In this document: piece by piece, positions 20,714-31,600 of the stretch
Layout: the number at the start of each line of letters is the position of its first letter
Numbering within the stretch: position 1 is the first letter of the stretch
Source of the DNA: Periplaneta americana
Taxonomy: Eukaryota; Arthropoda; Insecta; Blattodea; Blattidae
Assembly: GCF_040183065.1 (NCBI RefSeq)
Contig: NC_091124.1
Coordinates: forward strand, 62,814,501-62,878,500
DNA: 64,000 bases
Direction of reading: 5' to 3'
The notes under the pieces: generated by a model
The model's database searches: none
What the model was told of the DNA's origin: nothing
What the model saw: only the letters and a program-made list of their open reading frames with translations
Made by a program: the position numbers and the translations under genes

Positions 20714-22185
20714 CGACGATATTCAATTCAAGTTTATTAAGAAAGAAGAAAATAACAAGAGATTTAGTGTCTGCAAATCAGGTATATCACTATTTCTAAC
20801 ATGAACTTTACCAAATGTTGCTGACTACAGCATATGCTAGTGCATGAAGGCACTATATGATCTCGTCATTGGTTTTATATTCTTTGTAATAGGACACAAT
20901 TTGTTGGATTTTATAGTGGGTTTCTGCATAGGTTTTTTTCTCGAAACACTGGATTCTCCGCGTAATCTTAATGTCGGGAATGCCCATTTAGTCCATCAGA
21001 GATCTCGTATTTGGAGGCAAAACCCCTTCTCGCACACTGCACTGAAAATTTAAGGAATGTTTTGCTTGGAGCATTGGACACATGTCCCTTGATGATGGAA
21101 GCTGCATGTTCATTGGATGTTTGCGCTGTCTCCGTAATGGATGCCATTACCTTGGTGGCCCTGAATTTACCCCAGTCCAGCGGATGTGAATGTTCTGTCT
21201 CCTTCATTGCATCATGTGTTAGTGTTGCCACAGTCTAGTATATACAGTTACGAAGCTCAATACGTAGTAAATATGCATCCATAGATAGTTGCTAACCACT
21301 AGGATCACTAATATCGCCTCATTACAGACAATGCGAAATAGTCCTGGCACAGTCAATTGTTTCTAGCACCCTCACAACTCAAGCTTCGTGACTGTTTATA
21401 CTAGACTGTGGTGTTGCTGTGTGCAACATTGCGGAGCACTCACTTCAATGTTCCCAACTCCATATATTTTTTTATTATTAGACCTGTGTCTGTTCAGTAA
21501 ATAGGTCATAACTGTGTCACGATTAATAATAATTGTTGCATATATATTTATCATTTTATAGTTAAGTGCATGGTTAATTAGAAAAATCTGGCAACAGCAG
21601 ACCACGTACTCACTGATGCATACATACACGCACTCTTTCTGAATAGGAGCATTCTGCTTCTTACACTGCAGTAGAGTTGCCAGACTTCCTAATGGCAGAA
21701 AATAACGATATGTGTTAATCTTTTTATTTAACTTGCAAGAAAACCGCCCATTTTGTTTAAAAACTGATAAGACATACTTTCTCATATCTCTTATGCATCA
21801 TCATCGTCATTCTAGTAATAGAACACATTAACTACTGGTAATATAATCACTGTTAGATGAGAAACAGTGAAATGTAGATAATCTGAGGAGGTACAAATTT
21901 CAGTCAAATTAATTTTTTTTATAGCTTGCTCTTCACAAATTCACAACTATTTCACTCCAGAAGAAAGAAATGGGCCAATTTAAGATTAATTTTATTTTTA
22001 CTTGGTATCCTTACTTCTTGATCTGATTAGGTGGTTAGATGAGAAACAGTGAAATGTAGATAATCTGAGGAGGTACAAATTTCACAAAAATTAGCTTATG
22101 TTCCTTTAATCTAACATTTGTTCAGTGTTGTATTCAGATAACATCATGAGAGCAAAATTGTTTTATGTGAGTGAATGAATCAATA
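20714..22185. other. Intergenic gap with a short direct repeat
   Basis: No gene recognised; the overlapping 87-codon minus-strand and 75-codon plus-strand frames at 20968-21238 have no domain I know. A direct repeat of about 48 bp (GATGAGAAACAGTGAAATGT and onward) occurs at 21857 and 22035. Confidence 0.4.
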
Positions 22186-22193
22186 GACATAAC

Positions 22194-25129
22194 TAGACAT
22201 CGGATTTTTAGGCACTAAAAATTGCAGTTTTAGGCGCCTAAAATAAGCTCAAAATTTGTAAAATTAGGCTCTATTTTAATGAAAATAGGCATTTTAGGCA
22301 CATCAAGGTATCATACTTATTTCTTTCACTGAAATTTTTAGTTATACACTAAAATACGCACAAAAAAGTATGTTTAAACATTAAAAAGAATACTATATTA
22401 TATTTATAAACAGAGCTTCACAAATTTAATATATTGAAACTAATGAAATAATGATTATTGATATCAAGATTACTCATTTTAAGTTATTGAAATTCAGTTC
22501 CATGCTCAGACTTTATTATAATTATCTGCACAGTACACCACCAGAATTTTTTCTAAATTCTCCACAGTTAACCTTTGCCTTTTGTCACTGAGAATCATTT
22601 TGAAAGCAAAAAAACTTATTTCAACCGAAACTGATGTGAGAGGCGCAAATTTTAAATTAGGTACAATAGAAACATCAATACTTACTGGAACATTTACACT
22701 TTCCCCCCGATATCACTCTTGATACTTTTTCCAACAATGAAAATCCTACATTCTTATTTAATACGGTACGTTGTCCCACTTATTTTTAACTTTTTTCCCA
22801 GTTTCGCCCAAAGCAGAATGTATGTTCACTTGAGCTTCCTTTACTATTGCTATTTGGCTACAAAGAGATTGTTTTTCACGTTCTAATTGTTCAATGCTTG
22901 CAGGTATGAAAGAAAAGTTTGATGTTATGTAGGCAATATCGTTTTTCACTCGTGAGTCATTCAGACAATCTTTCACTGCTTTCACACACGCTGCACTATC
23001 AGTTTCAGGTAATTTATCAATAACTGTGACCACTTCTTTAAAATACTTAGAATAATACACCACTGACTGAATCCAGGTTCCCCATCGTGTAACAACCGGC
23101 TGAGGTGGGAGTGGGATATCTGGAAAGTTCTCTCTGAATATTGAAATCCTGGATGGGGCTTTACAAAAACATTTTTTTGTGTTAGAAATAAACGAATTGA
23201 CAAGAGGAAATTCATTCCGGATTGTTTCAGAAACCCTGTGAAGGCCATGTGCTAGACAGGTTACATGCGTGAGGTTAGGATAAAATGTTTTAAGAAGTGG
23301 AGCTGCAGCAACCATGTATGAGGCAGCATCAGTACAAAACAACAGAACTTTAGAATCGTCTATATTACCTGAGTATAAAGACTGTAGGCCTTTATTTACA
23401 AAATAAGCAATGGCTTGGCTATTCACTTTCGAAAGTTCCTTAACACATATGAGGTGTGGAATCGAAGGTCCATCAGGACTAAGTTTTCCTACTACCATAT
23501 TTGCTATATACCTATTCATAGGATTGAGGTTTCATCCACAGAGACCCATATGTAAGAATCACCTATATCCTCCCGAATGGAAGCTAAAGTTTCATTGTAT
23601 ATTCTGTCTAAGTAATTTTTTCTTAGGGTCGACTCAGATGGGATATTTTGTTTGCAGTATTTTTGTAAAAACTGTCTTAAAACCGGATTTTCAATTGCAT
23701 TCCAGGGAATGTTAGCAGCAACAAACGCTCTGGTTAAATCAGCATAGAAATTGCTGCTGAGATTGGATGAAGTAGGCTGTGTTAGTAAAGTTTGTTGCAG
23801 TTGATTTTTCTGCTGAGCTTTAGCCTTATGAGCCGCTCCTTGCACATGCTGCTTTAGGTGGCACTTCTTTTCTTGCGAAATCTAAAAATGTAAAGTAAAC
23901 TGAATTAAAATAAAATCCTAATTGTTGTATTGCCGTATTTCTATCACAAAGTTAGTGGGTTCGAACAATCAAAATTTTTGACCTGCAAATACTTTAACTA
24001 TCGGAATTTAAAAGGTTAAAGTGTAGTGGTCTTAAAAAGAATTATACCTCAGGATAGCTCAGTCAATGTATAAATATTATAGGCCTACTCATTAAAATTA
24101 ATAGAATTTATATATTTCAACTATTGTTACATACCTGTTTGCTACAAATCTTGCAGAATATTATTGGCCTACTCATTAAAATTAATAGAATTTATATATT
24201 TCAACTATTGTTACATACCTGTTTGCTACAAATCTTGCAGAATATTATTTTTCCATCATAAGTGAATTCTGAATATTCTGTCAGCCATTGCCGGATCAAT
24301 GTAGATTTTGCACTTATATTTTTCGGCATTATCGCGTTAAACTTCACAGGAAAACGTCCTACCGCTCAAAACTTCTCAACACAAATAAGGTGAGGGAAAG
24401 AGTAACTGTTAACGAGCATTCAAATGAACAGTTGTTATTGAGATTCAATTGGACAAAAATACAAAGTTCCACTTATTGTTGCATTTCCTGGTAGTGTTAA
24501 CACTAGGAGGGCCATTCTTTAAATATTTTGTAACGGTTTACCCTACTAATTCGCAGTTTTACGACTTTTCATAAATATTTCAAAAACACTCTTTCTCCAA
24601 AAATTGTGATTTTATGACACTCTGAAGGGCAGTACAGCTAATCGGTTTCAGACCGAAAACAGTCATTTTTATAGTATAGTATATCTCTGAATCGGTAGCA
24701 GCACATGTTGTGATTGTTGCCTGCTTCAAAACGAAGGTTGGTTCTTTGTCGGCATTTATGCCTCCAAACATGTTAAATTCGGTGAAATCTATTGCGAGTG
24801 TCGTGAGATTCAAAACATATTGTTTCCTTTATCAATGGTTTCATGGCCGGTGTGAAGCAAACTTTCCACTTTTTAAATGCCTTAAATTTCGCAGTGAATG
24901 CATGTATAAATTATAAAAAGTAAGAGTAAAATGCGAAACTTTACAGTGAGTTAGGCATTTTTAGGCGAATATTAACAAATTAGGCTCTAATAACCGTTTT
25001 GGGGCATTTTAGGGCACTATAAAACTCTTTGAATACCTTTCAATTTCCATGAAACACAAATATTAATAATTATTTTTACTTTTCTCCTAAAGAAACAAAA
25101 TAGGCATTTGCCCTAGAATCCGATGTCTG
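22194..25129 (-). mobile_element. hAT transposon with CGGBP1-like transposase, near-complete
   Basis: A 2,936-bp element with ends TAGACATCGGATTTTTAGGC and (reverse complement) CAGACATCGGATTCTAGGGC; perfect 8-bp TSD GACATAAC at 22186-22193 and 25130-25137. Both subterminal regions are studded with TTAGGC-type hexamers (22206-22300 and 24955-25015). It carries a degenerate two-exon transposase. It inserted about 290 bp upstream of the legumain TATA-like box. Confidence 0.95.
22515..24329 (-). pseudogene. hAT transposase, CGG-binding-protein-1-like, degenerate
   Basis: Exon 1 (24329-24219, ATG at 24329) encodes SAKSTLIRQWLTEYSEF and FCKICSKQ, with a GT donor. Exon 2 starts at 23881 with KKCHLKQHVQGAAHKAKAQ, completing a C-x2-C...H finger of the CGGBP1/BED type. 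Further on come WVSVDETSIL (first acidic residue), LLFCTDAASYMVAAAPLL, THVTCLAHGLHRVSE and RWGTWIQSVVYYSKYF. A stop at 23520 and a frameshift near 22755 break it. The C-terminal hAT dimerisation motif survives as TSVSVEISFFAFKMILS near 22600 (usual form SVERSFSAFK). An 86-bp tandem duplication (24075-24246) repeats the end of exon 1 and its donor site. Confidence 0.88.
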
Positions 25130-25605
25130 GACATAACATATAAGGGAATTTTCGCATATCCACAAAATAATATAAATAGTGCTTTTTTCATGAATTTCGT
25201 ATGGATGACATTTAAGCAGCGACATGATATCGAAGTATCAGAAGAATCTTGGCTATTCAAATATCGCGCCATTTTAGTAAACCAATCATGGCATCTAAAA
25301 CTTGAGATATGATTGGTTAGACATGAAGTAATCTTGTACAATGAAAATGGAGAGACCTTGATAAACGTCATCAAACATGCCTAAAGTCAGGAACATGTGA
25401 TCGGGAAGTTATACACAGCGTATATATAAATATGACATTTCCTCTCTAGTGTTAATCTGGTTCTTTGTGTTGGCGTGTAGTTTGAAAACGTTGTTGTTGG
25501 ACTTGGGGGAAGTCCCTTGAAAACATTCAAGTAGCTGCCTTGTTCATAGGCCTATATGTTTGTATGTAAGACGGAATACTGTTCGTCCAAGTGAAAATCG
25601 GAAAA
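25130..25605 (+). promoter_or_regulatory. Putative legumain core promoter and 5' UTR
   Basis: A TATA-like run TATATATAAAT at 25421-25431 lies about 175 bp upstream of the start codon. If transcription begins about 30 bp downstream (25450-25460, near CCTCTCTAGTGTTAATC), the leader is about 150 nt. One CATGTG E-box-like site is at 25394. The region is bounded upstream by a hAT element ending at 25129. The TSS is inferred from spacing only. Confidence 0.5.
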
Positions 25606-25611
25606 ATGATG
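25606..25611 (+). CDS. LGMN: Legumain exon 1 coding part
   Basis: ATGATG directly followed by the donor GTAAGT (25612). Joining to exon 2 in phase 0 gives [20 protein letters not shown], a good signal peptide, which is why I chose this start rather than the in-frame Met inside exon 2. The 5' boundary of the exon (the UTR) is not determined. Confidence 0.8.
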
Positions 25612-28600
25612 GTAAGTACGAATATAATGTGACAATAGATAGAGTATTATACAATTGGTAATTACAATATAAAATTATAATAGCCTGTTGAAAAATAATT
25701 TTTGTTCACGAAGAGGTTACCGGTAATGAAAAATCGAATAATTTAGCAATAAATTACAACGCAAATTATAAAATTAGAATTTAGAAAGATATTCATCTAC
25801 TCAGTATGAAGAAAAATAGAGGAAATTCGCATCTTTTTGGGATATTTAGCGGAGTAGGCCTATGGACTATGTAAAAACTAGGGGAACCTACAGTAAAACA
25901 TTGTGACAATTCTGACTTCTGTTCCTAATTTTTCCATCACTAAGGTATAGATAAATTCCTTTTATTCACGAAATGACAATTTGCAAGCTATTGCATAATA
26001 TTAGTTACCATCACTAAGTTGCCGGTCAAGACTCGCGGCTCTTTAATTTGAAATGGAATTCCAGTGGGCAACCCTTCTATGTGTCTCACACCTATAAAGT
26101 TTCCCAAATTGTTATGGACGTAAGTTAGTAATAGCCAGAGCAAGTGTTTCCATTATAAATAAAGAACTTACAATTTTCAGGCGATTGCATAATATTACCA
26201 TCACTAAGTTGCCGGTCACGTTTGGCTGCTCTAGTCCACGTATTTAACCCTCCTGGTACCAAGGGGAGTAATAGGATTACCCCACTGATTATTTTTCAAT
26301 ATTATTTTCATTTTCCTCGATTTGTTCGTAATATGTCTACTAATATTTTGAAATAAAAATCATTAATCTACTTTAACAAGTAATTCGCATTATTGAATTA
26401 GGGTGATCTTGTTACTCCACTTGGTAGTCTGTATCATGAAAATTCCAGAACATGGAAAAAAAAAAAGCTTAATTTTCTACATTTTTTACTTTGTTTGCTT
26501 GCAAATTATTTTATTTTGTGTTGTTTATATCATTATTCATATTTATCATGAGTTTCATGACCTTCAGTTCGAATTTTTTTAAATTTTTATTTCTGTATAA
26601 TAGTTAGGCTATTCTAAAAGTGATTTTGTTAGAAATAATTTTATTATTAGTGAAACCTTTTTCCGAGAAGTTTATTGTAGTATAAGTGATGTTCAAATAT
26701 TTGAATTTCAACAAAAAACTAAAATTTGTTTGTTAGATTTATATTTTTATTTATTTACTTTTAGGATTTCCAACAATTTTTTTTTTAAGATTTTTATTTT
26801 ATTATAAACAAATGAATACCCCCCCCCCCGGAATAAGGGTATATGACTCATTGTTTCCCTATGTACTTATACCCTTATTCCCGGGGGGGGGGGGATATTA
26901 AAATGTTTTGAAGATATTCATGACTGTATAGATGATAATCGAATTTTTAAATAAAAAAACTAAAGATTTCCAGTTTGTTATAGTACTGTGACTCATTGCT
27001 TGTAAATTTTTTTTGAACCATGTCAAAACCATATAGTGTTGAGGAGTTTGCATTGAAATGGAAGGGAGACAAGTTTAACTTCACTGATATGCTTTCTCAT
27101 AGTGTCACCAATAATATATCTGAAGTTCATTAATTTTGTGTCCCTGAGCCCTGGTGCTTGCAGGGCCGGATTTAGGCATAGTGCCGCCCCTAGGCAATGC
27201 TAAAATTTGCCGCCTCCCAACTCTCACAAACAGGGCAGGCATGTTTAGTTTAAATTAGTTTTAAATGACATGTTACAATAAATTACTGGAATCAAAATAC
27301 ATACATCTTACTTGTGGATTATAAAGATTTCCTTCGCACTTTCTTCACAGAGAAAGCATTGATGATGTCATCAAAGTCGATCTGACGAAGCGCATCGGAC
27401 TCGATGCAAAGAAATATATTCAAACTTATTCATTGTTGAAACAAAATTGATTTGTGAAAGGCAAACTGTGGTTTATTTTTAAGCATTGGTTTTGTTGGAA
27501 GTATAAAGTAAATTGAAAAATTAACTCCAACTCTTTGCAGAATAAACCTTTCATATCGAATTATATAGTACTCATGCTGGGAAGTGATTAAATAGCATTG
27601 TTGACGGTATAATATTATATTGGAAATATAACTGAGAGTTGTGGTTTATACAGTATCATCACGATTGTAAATCTACCTGTACTCTACTTTATTAATGTCA
27701 GTTGCAGAAATCCTAGGTGTTAATTATTTTTTTTGTGAAGTTTACTGCATAGAAGCTTCACTTTTGGGAGCAGATCATTCACTAGCTTCTTCACTACTGC
27801 TAACCTTTTACTGAGGCTGTTAGACATTACCTCTTACTTGTTTACAGCTTTGCTTAAGGATTGAAAACTACTTATAACTTGAAGTTTTGTGAGGAATAGT
27901 AACACCTTTCTTCTGTGACTCAGCGTTTCTTCTTTTCCCTCCATTTCCATATTCTATTGGCAGTCCGCAGATGCTTCAATTTCAATTATTTAGAACCCAT
28001 TAATATATCTTTTCCTTTCAAGTTTCTCCTATCTCTTTCTTTCTCCAAGTATTTTTCATGTGAAATCCTTCATTTTGCTTCAATTTCTCCCTCCATTTTC
28101 TTACTCTTTCTGTTGAACTCACATTGTCTGCAATAACATACCGGTAAATTAATTTAAAAAATAATATGTAAAAATTAATATTATGCAAAAGCAAAGTACT
28201 ATTTCTCATATTAAGAACATAATCATAATAAAAGTTGTATAAATAGGTTTCTAGAATAGTATTTCTATAGTATGAGTTCAGCAGAAAGAGAAACATGTAG
28301 GCCTAATAGAGAAGTGTTACATATGTTGCATTTTATAATTAAAAAAATACTAAATGATATTCCGCTAATTAAACATACAAAGTTATCACTTTTGTTCAGC
28401 ATTTTAAAATTCTTATGGTTCTTTCTTGCAAAAAAACTTTTTTTTTTAAGTTTTTGTTATGTATGTTACATTGAAAAGAGCATATATTCAAAATCTATTT
28501 TGAATTAAGCTTACCATATATTTTAAAATTATTTTAATATAGATATGCAGCAAGCTGAACCTTTTCTGTATAATTAGTATGAATAAAGAAAATTAAATCT

Positions 28601-31600
28601 GGAAATATATGCTTACTGAATAGGACGTAAAGGAATCTAAATTTTCAGTAAAAATGTTGCGGTTCTGTTGACTGATAATGAAGACCATCTACAAAATCAG
28701 CTATACAAGTTCTATATTACTAAACAAATTTAGTATGGTTATTAGTGCAAGGAAAAATGCATGATCTATACGGGAGCTCTACGAAATGTGAACTTGCCAC
28801 AGAAGATAAGATTGTTAAACAAATAATGACATCAAGTTATTGACATGCAGCTCTATTGAAATAACAGTGGAGATAGGACAGTGTAGATGTTTAATGTAAG
28901 CAAGCAATATACTGTAGATTTGATTTAATAAATAGAGGTCCATTTAGAAATAGAAGATATGAGTCATAAAATGTATATTGACTTACATAAGAGACCGGAT
29001 ATGATACAGCAGGGAAAAAAACTGCGCAAACCACAGGAGAAAGGATTGTCCACAGAATAGCAGGAATGATGCTATTTGATAGAAATCGTTGTGAAAACAT
29101 AAAAAAGATTCTGGACAAAACTTCGTTTCTAACAGTAGGAAAGAATGGAATTATAATATCGACAGAATATCAGAGAATTTCAGGATATAATTTAAGATTA
29201 GTGGGATTGGTGGGAGGTAGGAGATTAGAGTTACCGTACCAGACATTCCGGATTTTGGGATCCATATTTAGGAGAAATGTCCTAAACTTCATGTAATTAA
29301 GTATCTCATTGTTTCGAATTTTAAAACTTAAGTTTCAGTCATTCAGGTAATCACTTGAGTTGAGCTATAGTCATCCATGGTGGTCGTACAGATCAACAAA
29401 TAAAAGTCTAATGTTTTCGTAGGAGACGAATATTTTCCCTGGACCAAAAAAAAAAAAAAAAAAAAACAGTAACTTATGTATAAATGACGTAAAAATTAGT
29501 ATTTTACCATGAACCAAATTTGTGGTAAAACAGCTTAAGTATACATTACCGTGGATCACTACAGCTGTTCATTACTTGTAAATTCATAACAATAAAAATA
29601 TGTGAACAATAAAGTGCAAAATTTGTTATGTTTTCGCTTGCAGTACACTGGCTTTTAAAGACCTCATGTGTAGTTAAACGTAATGGAGGACATTTTGTGT
29701 AACTGCTTTGAAATACAAGATCCTTTCTATTTCCTTAATAAGTAATTTACCAGTTACCCGAAAAATCACAGTGCCGGTACTTACCAGATTGTAGTGATAT
29801 GAATGAAACTGCAAGAATGTTATCCGTGAGAGCTGGAAAGTTTGGATGACATTCAGTTGACTACTACTGTATTTATGAAGAAGAAAGTGACCGCGAAGAA
29901 ACTAGAAAATGTTACACACAAAAGCGAAATTATATACAGTGAAAGCCTGTTATAGTGCCAACACCACTGATTCAGATACAACTTAAACATAAAGTACTTT
30001 AATGCACAGTATTGATTCGAGTCCTCATGAGAGAAGGATATTTTTGCGCTTGAAATTTCGGCTATTAAAACAACTGCCAACCCATTATGAAGAATTTGAG
30101 AACTATACTAAGTAAAAAAAGTCTGCTTTTGTATGCCAGTTAGTGTAACGAAATCAGTATTATTTCTGTATGAAAATGTATGGTGAATAAGTTATCCAAT
30201 TTAATTAAACTAATTTAATGGCTGGAAGGATCATTATGCTGACCACACATTACCCTCGTACTGGTTGGATGTCCATTCAATTCTATTGAGCCATATGGAC
30301 GTGATGCCAATAGTCAGCATGAGTTGCGGAGTTGATGGAAGTAATATTACAGTATTACAGTAGAATATTATGTAGATATTTGAGTGCCTTCAACACAGGC
30401 ACAGGAGCATTGAGATGGCTCCGAGATGAAACAGTTAAATTGTCTTCAGAATAAATCTCTCAGTTTGTTTGATTAATATTGTTTCCTTCACAGGTTAGAG
30501 GTTTGTTACAAGTAGTGTCATTACTGATGGTTGCTGTATGCATCAGCAGTAAGTTTCAGCTTGAAAATGGAGGAAAAAAATGGGCTTTACTAGTGGCAGG
30601 ATCCAACGGATATGATAACTACAGACATCAGGTAAACATGTAGGCTAATTCAAGGCTCATTTTTTTAATTGACGTTGTACAGTAATAGAATTCATTATCA
30701 CTAAGTTATGAAAACTGTTCGAAGAAGGCTCTAACATGCAGAGTTAATTTTGTTGTTGTTGTTTAGTCAACAATCTATTATCAGATAGTACATATCACTT
30801 CACGATATGTGTCAGAGGAAGAAAAACTGTTTGTATGCATCTGAAGCCTGACTAGTGCAATATGTAGCTAATCGGCGATGTATGCAGTGGAGGGGGAAAG
30901 GAACTGGCCACCCTACCCCATTATCTCCTGCCTAGTTGCCCAGTGGCGGCTCCTGCGTATTTCTTAAGAGGAGGAAAGAAGGTAACAGCACGAAATGACA
31001 CCTTCTTGAATGAAACATGCTACAAATTAGCCTACATGCATACATGTAAGACCAGGTAGTGTTGGGGTTGGCCTTCCCTTCTGTATAGCAATAATCTGTT
31101 CTTGTAAACTGAGTTTCCTAAATTTTCCAAAATATACTATGTTTTCACTTCCATTGATTGTTGAATAATTGCACAAATTAACAATTACAAGGAAATTCAC
31201 CTCCCAGGATTTTTCGAGCACACTACAGCATCACACATGTTGGAAGAGACTACGTATAGCTACTAACACATAATCGGAACCGCGGAAATGGGAATGGGAA
31301 ATAATGTGAGGAAAGAGAGAACACTGCACCCACCCACGTGGTCTGTGTTACCAAATGTACTGTATATTTTAAAAGTTCAGTATCACATGCTTTTGAAGAA
31401 TATCAGTACTTGTAAAGTCATACTACCATTTTTGTTCAAAGTTGCCGGTGGCCAATTAATGTTTTGTTAAAAATAATGAAGTTTGGAGTACTACTTTCAA
31501 TTTCAAATATATTTGTACAAAACTGATAACTTTGCTATTGCCCTGTCTAGTACACAATGAATGGAAGTGAATTTTAGGGGTCAAAAAGATCTGCGATACT

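Noticed and set aside
20968..21238. Host gene exon on either strand
   Set aside because: Two long overlapping frames on opposite strands without splice-site support or recognisable domain.
22206..25015. Interstitial telomere repeats (TTAGGC)
   Set aside because: Insect telomeres are TTAGG; the hexamers are irregularly spaced and confined to the two ends of a hAT element.
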